Shown: positions 1 to 18,419 of the stretch, piece by piece
Layout of the letters: each line of letters begins with the position of its first letter
How positions within the stretch are numbered: the first letter of the stretch is position 1
The notes under the pieces: model-generated
What the model saw: only the letters and a program-made list of their open reading frames with translations
The model's database searches: none
What the model was told of the DNA's origin: nothing
Translations under genes and position numbers: made by a program
NCBI GenBank assembly: GCA_025403435.1
Contig: CM046330.1
Location: 12,732,239 to 12,796,238 of the forward strand
Origin: Artocarpus heterophyllus
Lineage: Eukaryota; Streptophyta; Magnoliopsida; Rosales; Moraceae
Direction: 5' to 3'
Length of the DNA stretch: 64,000 bases

Positions 1-1
1 T

Positions 2-269
2 GGAGAGTGGGATGTAAACAACCCTGCCTCAGCTGAAGGCTTCACAGTGATATTCAACAAGGCCAGAGATGAGAAGAAGACCAATACCATGGCCCCGGCG
101 AAGATTGCTACTCCGCGAAAAACCGACATTCCTGATCAGAAGAAAGTTGAGACTTCCAAGGTACATGACTTTGCTGTCTCTCTTTATACAAAATTACACC
201 TTAATTGTTGTTAACTTGGTTCTCCAAAAACTTTCAATGCAGAAGAAATGGTTTTGCTGCGGTCCTTAA
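2..269 (+). CDS. RIN4/NOI-domain protein, C-terminal exons (partial)
   Basis: Two coding segments, 2-160 and 243-269, are joined by an 82-bp GT-AG intron (161-242) in phase 0. The first opens inside a NOI (nitrate-induced) motif, with GEWDVNNPASAEGF followed by TVIFNKARDEKK, which is the conserved core of RIN4 and NOI proteins. The short last exon encodes KKWFCCGP and then TAA. In this family the C-terminal Cys pair is the acylation site that anchors the protein to the inner plasma membrane, and the NOI core contains the region cut by the bacterial protease AvrRpt2. I infer a small membrane-tethered immune or exocytosis adaptor. The 5' part lies outside the window, so I cannot tell a full RIN4 (two NOI motifs) from a short single-NOI protein. 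The short C-terminus suits either. Confidence 0.85.
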
Positions 270-1370
270 AAATTTATACACTACTTTTTGGGGCCCCGAG
301 TGTAATCTGGTGTGCCTGAACATCTTTGGAGCAATAAGTGTTTTTTATAAGTTCTATTTTATTTAAAAAAAGAAAAGAAAAGAAAAGAAAAAACCTTTAA
401 TCGGTTTACTTCTGTTTGATCCTGGGCTTCTTTTGCCTAATGCATTTATTGTACTTGTTTGTGTTGTACTTGAAATGTAAGAGAGGAATGTGATGATGGA
501 GACATAAAAAAGCACGAGTAGCATTCGGGCTTCAAGTATTTGTCGTTCTCAGCTCTATAAATGGTGGTTCCATACAGCAATATAGTTGTTATTTATTTGT
601 TGCTGATGCTGTTCACATAATTTTTGTCACGAGAATTTTTTCGGACCATCATTGATCTGGTACTTCTTTTTTCAAACATAAATAACAATTAATCGGTTAT
701 TTGACATCTCGGTCGGTTTAATCAATAAACAGTGTAAAGTTTTTAACAACTACAGTAAAAAAAACAAAAAATTGCCACAAAATACAATATAAAGCTCTTA
801 TATGTTACACTTTTCAAATTAACATTTTTAGTTCTAACCGCTCTCCCAAACATTTTATAAAAACAACAAATAGTCCCGTGCGATCTCTTTTTACACTCTG
901 CGTGACTCTGCTCGTTCTATGTAAAAATGCAAAAGATTGTTTTGCTAATTTCACTCTATTTTACGACTCATCCTTTTCATCCAGACTGCCAATCACATAC
1001 CTATGTTTGTCCAGCATTGCCAGTAGTCTTCTAATGAGAAATGGTCCTCAAATATGCCTTTCAACAGACTCAAAATTAAAGCCACAAATACTTGAGAAAA
1101 GCACTTGACAAGGTACGAGGATATACCAATTCCACTTGTATTGGTAACTTGGTAAGGTAACATGAATGAAGAGAATTTACAAAATCCTGTTTTAGAATAA
1201 CTTCCGTAACTTATAACACTAGATAAACTTAAAAAGTGCCATTCTCTGAAAAGCTTGTGGCAGTTGGACCAGAACAGTTTATTACAGAAAAAAAAAAAAA
1301 GGTTTAAAAAAAGGGAAATTACAATCCCTGGTAACGCTGGAAGCTAGCTTTCTTTTCGGGTATAAACTCG
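270..1370. other. Convergent intergenic region between NOI and CCCH genes
   Basis: The 3' flanks of two convergent genes meet here. The left part should hold the NOI 3' UTR and polyadenylation signals, and the right part (about 1190-1370) the 3' UTR of the CCCH gene on the other strand. A mariner-like MITE copy lies at 692-855. The short open frames here have no recognisable domain. Confidence 0.6.
692..855. repeat. TA-flanked MITE, family 1 (degenerate copy)
   Basis: A 164-bp segment is flanked by TA on both sides (690-691, 856-857). Inside are the family's hallmarks: a 'cagtgtaaagttttt' stretch, 'ctacagtaaaa', and a right end 'ctcccaaacatttt'. Its length agrees with better copies at 4963, 7623, 58169 and 58368. 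The left inverted repeat is eroded. Confidence 0.5.
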
Positions 1371-4300
1371 TTACACCGACTGCTGAATTGTTGCTTCACT
1401 TCTGCTTCCGCTCCTAGCTATTTCAGCTCCTTCCATGGTTGCTGAGTTACTATATGGAGGTTGGTTATCCACTCCAGATACAGCTGAATTTGGCTGTACC
1501 GAGTGATCATACTTACAACCTGGTCCGAATTTACATATACCGTAGCGACTGTAATATGCGCACGGGTTCTGATCCTGGATTTTGAATGAAATATTGGGGT
1601 CAACCAGGATACTCATCGTTGGTTTAAACTTCTTTTTTTGTCAGTAATAGGTGATAATCATCCACCATGTATAGAAATCTTAGTCATGCTCTGAAATGTG
1701 TACTTACTGGTCTCAAAGGCAAGCCCTTGTCGCTAAGAGCACATGGGGGTGACATTGTAGTCCTTTTCTTTGGATGGTGATATTTGCAGTTTGATTTGAA
1801 TTTACAATCCCCAGTTTTTAAAAAGTAACTGCACTCAGGTTGGCCAGGTCGTTCCGGATATTCATCAGCTTGTTTCTGCAGTGGATGGTGTGGATAGATA
1901 TTGGTTTCAGTCGCTGGGTTGTTCATGGCGTATGCAGGAGGTGGAGGCAAGGTCCTATCTGGTAGATATACTGGAGCCTAAACAAGAAAATACCAAACGA
2001 AATAAGCATGCTGTTTTCGGACATATAGCTAGAATAGTTACACAAAGTGTAGCTTGAAAATGATTATTTGGCCCCATCACATCAATCATGTGAACGGAAA
2101 TAAAAGAAGAAATATAACGGCTGTAAATGAGAATGCAGTTGATAGACTTGAAAGCTTCATTAAAATATTTCCTTTCAGGGTTATGTTAAGCAAATAGCAT
2201 ATGGTACTGCACAACAAATAAAAAGGCATAATTTGATCACTGATTATGAATTGCCTAAGATATTGTCTCAATCCTGAAATGTCCTTAAATTGCCAACGCA
2301 AAATTCCCAGTTCAGTTTGTTATACGATGCATCAACAAGGGCATAAATAAATGCATTCAGCTGAAATGCCAAGAATATGTGATGAATAAAGTTCAGGAGA
2401 TTGATGATTTGAAGACTAGACACATATCAAAGCTGAATATCATGACTCGTTTGAAATGTTATGGATTTCTAGATTCTTCCTTCATCGCCATGATTATTGA
2501 ATTCTATAAATTGAAAATTAATAGCTGAAAATTACAATCTACAAGGATTCTTAGCAAAAAATTCTTCCGTTTTGTTGTTTTCAGAGGCCACCAAAAACAA
2601 GAAATGGGTGAGCAGCAAAAGGAAAAAAGAAAATGAAATACCACGTACTTAGTTTTATATGCCAAAAGGAAAAACAGATCAATACAATAGATACAAAAAT
2701 ACTAAGATTAACAAAATCAAAGAGCTTCCTTGCTTTAAATCCTGCCAAAAAAACTCAGTTGCATGATAAAAGTTATGTTAGTTTCTCAAAACCTACCATT
2801 CATTAAATAATAACAATCATAATAGATCATGAATACACCTGGCAGCATAGCAGAATAGCCATTAAAGTACCTGATATCCATTCCATTCCGCATTTTGGGA
2901 AGGAACCCCTTGAGTTGGTGGAATCATCATTGGCACAAAGGGAGCTGGAGCAGCCTCATTCAATAGTGGTCTTGGTACAGACCAAGATGCTATAGTTGAC
3001 TGTGATCTGCCTTGAAATGGAACAGGTCCACCATTACCATATCCCGCAGAAGTCTCCCCACTTGTATCTGTAGGATCAGGGTGATTGAACCTGCAGTTTG
3101 TTCCATACTTACAGGAACCAGTTCGCATGTAATAGGGACATTCTTTCTCCCCCTGTGATAACATACCATAAAAGGTAACCAAATACAAATATCACAAACT
3201 TTTGGCCTTGAGTTATTAATAAAAGACATATCTATCACTCCACAGACATGGACATAGAGAGATTAAGAAAAAGTCTCAGACATCAGACCGAGATGTTGTA
3301 CCAGTCGTATTGGCAGACCTACAAAGTTGAACTCCGTAACTGGCACCACAGAAGTCTTTCCTCTACTGTGGTTATATTTACAAGCTTTTCCAAATTTACA
3401 TCCCCCTGACCTCAAATAAAACTGCATGAAGCTCAAGATTATAACATAACAAGAACTGCTGTCAGCCCACAAAACACATTCCATGAATTCTAAAACATAC
3501 ATTGAAGAGTAACATGCTAACAGTCTTCTCATAAACGCAAATAAAGGGATCAAACTGAAAAAATTCACTGAAGAGCAGAGACATCTGATCAAAAGTATAA
3601 CTTGCAATTTGCAAACATTTTTCTTGTAATAATAATAATAATAATAATAATAAAACCTTGCATTCTGACTGGCCGGTCTTCTCTGTTGACTCTTCCCATT
3701 CCGTTGCCTTCTCCTTAGAAACCTTCATGAACAAATAACAAATCATTTTCATATCATCAGAAAAGGCAAAACTATATATCATCCAGACTATTTAAGAAAC
3801 AATTATTTTGAAGAGAAATTTCCTCCAAATTTCCTCAATACAGATATTATGTCAATGGTCATTAAAAATTAAAAAAAAAAAAAAATTCTCCAACAACATC
3901 ATAAGACAATCTCAATACAAACAAAGACTCAAATAATCTTCCTTTCGGAAATAATCTTCCTTTCGGAGCAGAGAAACTGACAACAATGATACGCATCCAC
4001 ATTGGAGACGAGAAATACCTGGTTGTTTTTCCTTCGAACCGGATGATTGAACTTGCAATTGGATCCAAACTTGCAATTTCCAGTCTTGAGGTAAAAGGAA
4101 CAATCTTCAGCTTCTGGCCTAACAGGATACTGGTACTTTCTACCACCACCACCAGCAACACTGTTCTTCTCCGCTTCACCACCGCCGCCGCCATTGTTCG
4201 CTCCATTTTCATTCTCGGTCTCAGTCTCTTTCTTGTTTTCGCTCTCTTCTTCTTCTTTCTCTCCATTCTCGCCTTCCTCTCGGTTCTCGATTTCTCCTCC

Positions 4301-4594
4301 TCTCAAATCCTTGTCATCCCATCCTTCCTCGTCCTTATCTTCCGAATCCGATCTCGGAGCCTCTTCGCCCTCCTTCAAATCCAAACTCCGGAGCTGATCG
4401 TGGAGTCCTCCGCCGTCCTCCGCCGCCAAGGGTTCGAGATCGGGAGTTCCGGGAGCGGGATCGGGATCGGGATCGGGATCGGGATCGGCATTTGGAGAAG
4501 ACGGGGAATGGCGAAGCCCTAGGTCGGCGACGCCTTGGACTTGGTGCTGTTCAGAGGGGTTTACGGTGACGGAGAATTCTTCAGAGGGCTCCAT
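1371..4594 (-). CDS. CCCH zinc-finger protein with five fingers
   Basis: Six exons on the minus strand are 4594-4019, 3722-3657, 3421-3302, 3152-2871, 1977-1708 and 1574-1371. All introns are GT-AG and phase 0, giving 505 aa and stop TAA. There are five C-x8-C-x5-C-x3-H fingers at residues 165-184, 213-232, 259-278, 397-416 and 443-462. The second is split by an intron after its first Cys. The spacing (three close fingers, a Pro-rich linker, two more) is that of the plant ZFN-like CCCH group, whose members bind RNA or DNA and are mostly nuclear. The N-terminal 160 residues are acidic and low-complexity, with an Asp-Pro repeat and Glu/Asn/Gly-rich tracts. I chose the Met at 4594 because the open frame above it is Phe/Ser-rich leader with no family resemblance. 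Target and exact orthologue are unknown. Confidence 0.9.
3627..3652. repeat. (AAT)n microsatellite in CCCH intron 2
   Basis: About nine AAT units lie just downstream (in gene sense) of the exon 2 donor at 3656. They are intronic and probably length-polymorphic. Confidence 0.9.
4457..4488. repeat. In-frame hexanucleotide repeat coding Asp-Pro
   Basis: About five tandem GGGATC units on the + strand read GATCCC on the coding strand and encode a (Asp-Pro)n run near residue 40 of the CCCH protein. The six-base unit keeps the frame when copy number changes. Confidence 0.85.
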
Positions 4595-4610
4595 TCTCCC
4601 TCCAAATTTC

Positions 4611-4620
4611 AAAACCCTAA
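4611..4620 (-). promoter_or_regulatory. telo-box-like motif upstream of CCCH start
   Basis: The plus strand reads AAAACCCTAA about 17 bases upstream of the CCCH ATG (TTAGGGTTTT in gene sense). Such telo-boxes are common in 5' leaders of plant housekeeping genes. A purine-rich GA leader surrounds it on the + strand to about 4680. Function is inferred from position only. Confidence 0.4.
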
Positions 4621-4962
4621 CTTGGCAAGGAGAAAAGAAAAGTGGAGAGAGAAAGTGAGGAGAGAGAGAAAGACAGAGGAAGGAGGTTTTTTTTGGTGCC
4701 AAAATGAGAGTAAAAAAAATCCAAAAAAACAGATTAGGGGAAAAAAAGGTTGAAAACTGAAAACCATGTGAGATTGGTGTCCAAATTAGTTTCATTTTTA
4801 TTCCTTAATGTAGGGCATTTTTTTTTTAATTTTGATCTTTGATTTCTAAAACATCCCAAATTGAGTCTTCAAATTTATTAATTTGTTTTAAATTATTAGT
4901 CTTATTTTTGGATCAATTTTTATGTTCATCTGGTTGCTAAAATCTTCGTTTAAAAAGACCTA

Positions 4963-5130
4963 TGAGGTGTTTGGCTAGTGGTGAAAATCATTGGTGGGAA
5001 CGGTTTTTACTGTAGCATGTGAAAGTTTTATAGTGTAACAATTTTTTTTTCTTTTTACTATATTATGTGAGAGCTTTATATTATTCATAACTGAGTTTGT
5101 GGTGTAAACTACCCTTAGCCAAACACCTCA
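4963..5130. repeat. TA-flanked MITE, family 1 (best-preserved copy)
   Basis: This 168-bp element has perfect 14-bp terminal inverted repeats (TGAGGTGTTTGGCT ... AGCCAAACACCTCA) and TA on each side (4961-4962, 5131-5132). The interior holds 'actgtagcatgtgaaag' and its partner 'tatgtgagagcttta', which pair with each other. TA duplication, short length and hairpin potential suggest a Tc1/mariner-type non-autonomous element. The superfamily is inferred. Confidence 0.75.
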
Positions 5131-5320
5131 TAATTTCTCTCTTAGTATTCATGTCTTATAGACCTAATGATAGAACTTTAAAAAATTAACCCTACAAAAC
5201 TATGCATAGTCCTCGTGTATTTTTTTCTTTTGTCCAGATTTTAACAAATAAATATAAACGAATTAATTTAGGATAATTTAATATATTGAACACTCGTTTG
5301 AGGACGTGTTAAAACTTAAT

Positions 5321-5843
5321 AGGGTTAATTGTATAACTATATCTTCTAAATTTTATTAGTTCTCAATTTGTCCTTCTGTTTTTAAAAACTACAAAAGTAT
5401 CCTTTAAATTTAAATAACTTGTTTCAATTTTATCCCTTATAAACTTTTTTGACTTAAAAAAATAAAGATAAGATAAAAATATTACTGACTAAACCTAATT
5501 TGTTTATAACATATATGTTTCTTCTTGAAAAAATTTAAAATATATATTTTAAAATTTCAAGAGTCATGAAACTTAAGATCTTTTTTTTTTTTTGAAATTT
5601 GATGATTTGTTGTAGGATTTTTTTATTTAATATATAAAATAATTATCATAACTATTTAAGGGCAATTATGTTATTTTGCCCAATTTTTCTTATTTATAGG
5701 GATGAAATTGAAATAAGTTTTTAAAATTTTAAAGATACTTTTGTAGTTTCTAAAAATAGAGAAACTTTTTAATAATTTGTAGTTTTAAAGATACAAATTT
5801 AAAAATAGTAAAAAACTTCGAGGTACTACTATATAATTAACTC
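5321..5843. repeat. Mutator-like MITE with long inverted arms
   Basis: The two ends are long imperfect inverted repeats of more than 100 bp. The left starts 'gggttaattgtata' and the right, read in reverse, 'gagttaattatata'. Both go on through a shared 'aaactacaaaagtat' stretch. A 9-bp direct repeat flanks it, aaacttaat (5312-5320) and aaagttaat (5844-5852), with 8 of 9 matching. Long TIRs with a 9-bp duplication are typical of Mutator-like elements. There is no coding capacity. Confidence 0.6.
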
Positions 5844-5852
5844 AAAGTTAAT

Positions 5853-7620
5853 GACTAAAATAGGATTTAACCAATAATAAAAGGATTAAAAATTGATATA
5901 TGTCTTTGATTTATTTTTTCTTGTAAAATCTTTTTTTTAATAAAATCTTACGAAATGAGATAAAAAAAAAATCAAACCCTAGACTTCAATATTAAATACA
6001 GGAAAGTAAATTTAAAATGATGCTAGGTCTTAACACCACAAAACCTCACAAATTGTTCAAATGAGCAATGAAATTTGACATTGTGAAGTTGGTTATATAA
6101 TTTGTTCAATTTGGGGGCAAGGGGGATGGATGGATGAATACACATGTGTTTTTGCTGGTGAACGAATTCAAAGCATCTTCTTTTATAGATATATATGAGA
6201 ATGTCAATATGTTCTTGTTCCTTTCGGAAGTTAAAAGCTTTGCTCTCACGGAACATCCTTGTCAAAAAGGTCAGGCAGTGTGTATGCCAATTGAAGCACA
6301 ATTAGGATACCAGAGATTATTTGAGTGTCCTTTTCAACCACTTATTATTAAAATAAGTTAAACAATAGAAATAAATCATTTACAAATTGTTCCCATCATG
6401 GTCACGTTTTATTCTTGGAAGAGTTAGGTAGATGCTGCTTTAGAGATACGTATAAAAATGTATTTCTCTCCATAAATACCATTAAATTCATGTTATTTTT
6501 GCACTTATGTTTTCCGCATCACTAATGCTCGGAGTCACTTGATGTTGGCTGCATGGAGTCCCTCATCAAATGAACACTGTCAGGCGTTAGTAATCGGAAT
6601 CGACAAGTCGCCATCGCTTGTCGTCGGCGCTCGTCAAACAGTGATTACTTTTCAAGCTTCTAAGTAAACGATTCTTTATCACATATCATTGTCAAATTCA
6701 AGAAAAAATAGTAGAGTCACTTAATACGTAACTAATTTAGCCTGTTCGAGAACATAGTTCGATAAATCACAACTAACGTAAATCACATTTTGTGGTTCGA
6801 ATTATATTCTCAAACGGGCTACTAGTGATTCGGTAGACGACCCTAGTGGTGACAAACCTAATAAATAATTTGTCTGTCACGCATTCACCGCAATTCCACG
6901 ATATGCGCGTTGCTGTGGTTGTCGTTTATTGCACATCACTGCCATGGTGGCTAGTTGGAAGGGAGGGAGATAAGAGAGAGACATTTGAATCATTTTACTC
7001 CTACACTTAAAAAATAAATTAAAGGGACATAATTTAATTTCTAAGGAAAGAAAACTTGAGGGCTCAAGACTAAAGAGAGTTTATAAGGGGTCAATACCTT
7101 AAAATTTTTCTTAGGCTAATCCCATTTTTAGTCCCTAAATTATTAGGTAAATCTCATTTTATTCATTGACTTTTAAAATGTCATGGAATGAGTCCACGTC
7201 TACAAAATGTCGGTACCATACAGCTGCTTCAAAGCCAATGTGATGCTCGTTGGTTAGATGCCAGGATATTGACGAATGTACCACATATGACCAAAAAAAG
7301 AGTACCAATAATCGCATCTAGGCCACTTAGTTATTCCAAATTAACCTTCATGTCTATTTGACTGCTAAGCTTTTAACATAATAGACATGACTTCCTTCTT
7401 AACGATCGTGCGCTGGGCTTCGATCGTGCGTTGGGCTTCCAACATGTATAATTACAAAACCAATTCCTACCAAGTCACACATGGTCCTTGGTATCTTTTT
7501 CATTAAGATTTTAACAATTCCATGAACAGAAGAACTAATTTAAGACAGCATAATGGATTGGCAACTCATTATATGATGATTTAAAAGGACTGAACAAAAT
7601 TTGGTATATGATTCAGAGAT
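5853..7620. other. AT-rich intergenic spacer, nothing recognised
   Basis: Frames of up to 92 codons around 6023-6361 overlap on both strands and show no domain. A less AT-rich patch at 6530-6650 and another at 6890-6980 look like eroded transposon sequence but have no identifiable ends. Confidence 0.5.
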
Positions 7621-7622
7621 TA

Positions 7623-7784
7623 AGTGTATTTAGAAGGGTGGTGGGAACCATTGGTTAGAACCACTTTTACTGTAGCATGTGAGAGCTTTACACTGTAGTT
7701 TTTTTATTATTATTACTGTGGCATGTGAAAGCTTTACACTGCTTACAACTGAGTTTGTGGTGGAAACCGTTACTAAACAACCTG
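7623..7784. repeat. TA-flanked MITE, family 1
   Basis: This 162-bp copy is flanked by TA (7621-7622 and 7785-7786). It has the family interior 'actgtagcatgtgagag' and the reverse-paired 'gcatgtgaaagctttac', with diverged ends 'agtgtatttaga' and 'taaacaacctg'. Confidence 0.65.
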
Positions 7785-9168
7785 TAAAATTATGATGCTA
7801 ACACGTCTCTTCAATATTTGGTGGACCTTAAAGCCAAATTTTTGTGGTTCGAGACAAAGAAATGGCCATACGGATATAGTGATGTCCTTGAAACTTTACG
7901 TCTTTTAGCTTGTTTATTAGGCCTGATACTATTTCAATCGTAGAATTTTTACAGTGTAATATAAGTGGTGTACCATTTTTACTTGGGCTTAAATTCTTCA
8001 CACAAGTTGTATGATCAAATGCAATTCTTTAAAAAGTGAAATTCCTTCACTTCACTATTTTGCGTAACTTAGGCTCAATTTTTTTTTTTTATTAAGGTTT
8101 GTACAATAAAATGCCAACTCGTATTCTTCTAAATTTTTACCTATGTAAAAGGTACGGCATCTACTAATTTAAGTACAGTACTAATGGTGGTTGTTCTGTT
8201 TAGCTCCTCATTTTTTTCCCCTTAAAAAAAAAGTTATATTCCAGAGGGGAAAAAGGGGGTAAAACTGTGTTGGTGGTTTTAAGCATGCCTTGCAAGAACA
8301 GTGTCAAAAGCCATGCAACGAGACATCACATGGTCATGACTCATGTGATTCATGAGCGTCGGCTTTTAAGTGAGAGAACATTTTGCCAATTCTTTGGGCA
8401 TCACATTGCAGTGCTCAATCAAACCTTCGTCAAGAAAAAGTTTGCAATCAGAGTCGGAGATTAGCGAAATGTTATAATATATAACTCGATTAGTGAGCCC
8501 TATTTTTTCTGCAAATAAAATAAAATAAAATAATAAAAGATAAAATGTAAGATTGTACCCTCTCAAAATCTAAGGGGTCTAAGAATTGACACGTGAAGCC
8601 GTAGTTGATTAAAATCTTGTCTTGATGACCTTCACTAGTGATAGCATAGCTCTTCCTAGCGTTTTGCATCTCCAACAAATGACCTTACAGTTCCTGTTTT
8701 TAGTCAAGATATTATCGTATAGGCCATTTCGCAACATGGTTCTAACCAAGAGTTTAAAGCAAAGCTGATTTTTGAAATTCAAGTTTTATGAAAGAGAATT
8801 GCAACAAAGTTCGTTTGAAGTTTGACCATAACTTACTACCAAACAGCCTAGAAATCTAATAAACGAGGAATGATTCCAGTTTGAAAAGACAAGTTTATGT
8901 TGCTAGGGGCTTACTTCCAATGACTACAAAAAGATTAGCATCTGATATCTCCATTAGTGGAAGAATGTCTTCAAGATCCAAGCAATTGCTCTTCTTGCAG
9001 TAAATGAATGGGTCCAATGAAGACCCTGGCCAAATCAGAATTAACTGTTAATCTAAAAAGGAAATACATGGAAATCCTAACTTTTAACCCTAGCCCTAAC
9101 CTTGTCAATGCAACAACAGATTTCATTAGCCAAAGTTACATTACGCCTGCTCTTCCGTTGTTAAGTAA
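7785..9168. other. Spacer downstream of the REF6-type gene
   Basis: AT-rich DNA. The last few hundred bases before 9169 are expected to be the 3' UTR of the minus-strand demethylase gene. Frames at 8267-8678 overlap on opposite strands and have no recognisable product. Confidence 0.5.
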
Positions 9169-15331
<6,163 letters not shown>

Positions 15332-15660
15332 TAATGGATAACTCGGAGGAATTCTCTCTGAGATTTGGGTTTTCTCATTCAAAACCCCATTGCCAAACAG
15401 AGAGATAGAAGACAGAGAGAGAGAAAATAATAAATAAACAAAAGATGGAACCTGTTCAGATTCTATTATGCCTCATTTCATCTGATTTTCGCCTCTTTTT
15501 CTTTTCTTTTCTCTCTGTTTTTTGGGTTTCTCAATTTCCCCTGTTTTTTATTACCAGATACAGAGGAAGGGAAAGAAGAAAATAAAAAACTGGGCCAAAT
15601 GTTGAGTAAGTGAGAGAGTGAGAGTAAAGAGCAGAGTGTGGGTAGACATGTGAGTGGATT
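15332..15660 (-). promoter_or_regulatory. REF6 5' leader and proximal promoter region
   Basis: Directly upstream of the chosen ATG there is a GA-rich tract on the + strand (about 15397-15426), read as CT-rich in gene sense, and further pyrimidine-rich sequence to about 15550. CT-rich leaders are usual in plant genes. No clear TATA box could be assigned. Confidence 0.4.
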
Positions 15661-15981
15661 TTTTGCCTTTTTGCTTTTATTTTTTATTTTTTATTTTTTC
15701 TAGTTTTGTGCTAACCTCATGAAAATAACATTATTTTATGAGTTATTTACCGTTATACCGTTTCTTATTTGGAATTTCATTTGTACACTATAAAATATGG
15801 AAAATATCTTCTTGGTAAGATATAATCGTTAATGGTCAAGCTAATTGTGGCAAAATTTAACGAATGAGACTGTTTAGGGACATAATTGAAAGCAAAAGTT
15901 AAAATAAAAGATATTATAAGAGAAAAAACTCTAGGCTAATTGGTTAGAATTGTAAAATTGTGGCTTTCATAGTGTTTTGAG

Positions 15982-16345
15982 GGCCGTTTGGTGCAGCTTT
16001 TGTATGTGTTTTTAGTCAGTAAAGGAAGAGAAGTAAAAGCTATAACTTTTCAATAAATGTTTGAAACTATATTTTTAAAAGAGTTTTAATGAGTGAAAAT
16101 GGTTTCAATTATTTTCAAAGGTTACAAAAATGTTATATTTTACTTTATAATGTACTATTAATATTCCGATATAGGTTTCAAGTTTATTTTAGAAGTATTT
16201 TTTTGAGAATGTATAATTTATGACTTTTACAGAAAGCACTTCTAAAAAGTAAAAACTTTTTTGACAGTTTATTCAAACACTTTTAAAAACAACATTTAAA
16301 ATCAAGAAGCCAAAAATAGCTTTTAAAAAGCTCTCTTAAACGGCC
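15982..16345. repeat. Candidate hAT-like MITE
   Basis: The ends are inverted: 'ggccgtttggtgcagc' on the left and, in reverse complement, 'ggccgtttaagagagc' on the right. The interior is AT-rich with self-complementary 'aaagcactttt'-type stretches. GGCCGTTTG ends are common in plant hAT/PIF MITEs. I found no convincing target duplication, so the limits are approximate. Confidence 0.45.
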
Positions 16346-16402
16346 ACTTAAATACCTTATTTGTTTGTTTAGAAGTTAAAATTGTGTTGTTTTACTTAAA
16401 AA

Positions 16403-16431
16403 AGAGAGTGAGAGAGAGAGAGAGAGAGAGA
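16403..16431. repeat. (GA)n microsatellite
   Basis: About 13-14 GA units with one interruption near 16409. Confidence 0.9.
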
Positions 16432-18180
16432 CCGTTGTTGTCATTCCGCCTTTCAATCTTTCCATCATTTTGTATTTAAAAGATTGGCTCAAATTTTCAG
16501 TCATGTTGCTACACGATTAACGTTGCACAACATGTTGATCGGTAGCATTCATGAGAGGAAAAAACGGACTTACCTTGTACCAATTTATTGATGACAAAAA
16601 TGTGTTTTATTAATTTAATACGTTTTATATTCTATTTTAAAAGTCTTACTTTTAATTATTTTTTAATTTTCTTTTATGAGTCTTTCTGTTTATGAGTTGT
16701 GAACGACAATGAATTCGATGAACCAATGGGTGGAGCTTCGCCGTCATTTTCTTCTACTTTTTGGTGTATTGTTTGCTCCAGGAGAAAGAAAAATGAAAAT
16801 AAAATCGCAAATTTTGTCAAAATGCTTCTGAGTGTTGATTTTTGAGCCAGAAGCAAATGTTTATTTATTTATTAATTTTTTGCATCCGAAGGTTTTTTGT
16901 TCTTTTCAATTTAAAAAAAAAAAAAAAGAATGGAAAGTTAAAGAAATTGGATTTTCAGTTCGATTTGACTTTGACTCCGTTAGTCAAATGGGTAAAAAGA
17001 GCGGCTGAGATGTCAATGGGAATTGGTAATTGCTGTGTACTTGGCTAAAGGGATCAATAAAAGGATTTTTATTTTTTTTCATTTGGAAAAAAAAAAAATA
17101 GATTAAAGATGTTAAAAGGTCCAAATAAAATAGATTAAAGATGCTAAAAGGTGTTATGCACTGATGTACGTCTTGCGTCAAACGCTCAATATATTGTCAA
17201 TGCATTACACAGTATTTTAAAAAATTAGGTTGGGCGGCTTTTTTATTACCCATAATAAAAATTATCCTAGTTTTTAAAAAATTAGGGATATGGCCTATAA
17301 TTAATGTCTTATTTTTTGTTCTTCCCATTTTGCTCAGATTTGCTCTTCTTCATTTGTTGATGGCTTCCTCTAGTAGGTGGATGACAAGCGAGGGCTGACG
17401 ATGTGTGACGGGCAACGGGCTGGCTATAGGACAACTTGTAATGGGACGAACTCAAATGCGATGGATGGCAATAGGTGAACTTGAATGCGACTAGCCTAGG
17501 CTCACGGAGCAACTTCGCTGTGGAGGCAGAGTTGCCGGTGTGTGGTATGGACTATCACAACATGAAGGGGAGATCACGAAGGGCATCGACGATGGCTTGT
17601 CAACAAGGGTATCCATTGTAGCGGCTAGTTGAAGTGAGAGAGGAGGGAGAGAGAGAACAAGATACATGAGTTTTTTTTTGTTAGGGTTATTATTGATATA
17701 ATTGATGTACTAAAGTCTATTATTGATATACTAGGCTTTTTTAACACTTATATACTCCAGTTTATTATTAATGTATTTAGGTTTATCACTAATGCATTGA
17801 TATACTATAGCTGATTAATGATTTGTGAAGGTTATTTTTCACATTTTGACTTTATAATTAATAAACAGAGATCATTTCCCTAATCTAGAAAAAAGCATGT
17901 TATTTATTTTAAAAAGGTTTTTTAAAAGACCATTTCCTTTTATATTCTTTTTTATTATCAGACTATAGTAGCATACCTTCCATTTGACACACCATTTCAA
18001 ACTCTTCAATTCAAATTGTTTACAATATAAAGTTTTAAGTAATTATATTGTAAAGCAAAAAGCAACTAGTGTATAAAAGTTTATATACCACAATATTTGA
18101 ACTGATTTTTTCAATTTAAACTAGTTTGCTAAACGCTCTAATAATATTATTGTTTATAAAAAAATATTTTTAATTTTGTG
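16432..18180. other. AT-rich intergenic DNA without recognised gene
   Basis: A less AT-rich island at 17330-17660 has short frames on both strands and direct repeats of 'gggcaacgggctggc'-like sequence. It may be eroded coding or transposon sequence, but no domain or element end is visible. Confidence 0.5.
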
Positions 18181-18419
18181 AGTTGTTCATAATCCTACAG
18201 GAAGCCCCCTCTCGAGGGTTGCAGGGGGCGGAGGACCCTAGATTAAAATTTTATGAAGAATGGTAAAAGAACAGATAGCGCCACAGCCGTGAAAGAGCCA
18301 GCATTGTGACGCTACAACAAACAAGTTTCTCGTTAATTTTGCATTGGTAGATTAAAAATTTCTAAAGTGTTTGTGTTCAACACCGCGGCGCTAGAAAGTT
18401 GAGGCTGTAGCTGTGTCCC

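Noticed and set aside
3462..3782. Separate small protein from the 106-codon minus frame
   Set aside because: It is exon 2 of the CCCH gene read through into its introns. The splice sites at 3722 and 3657 restore the finger.
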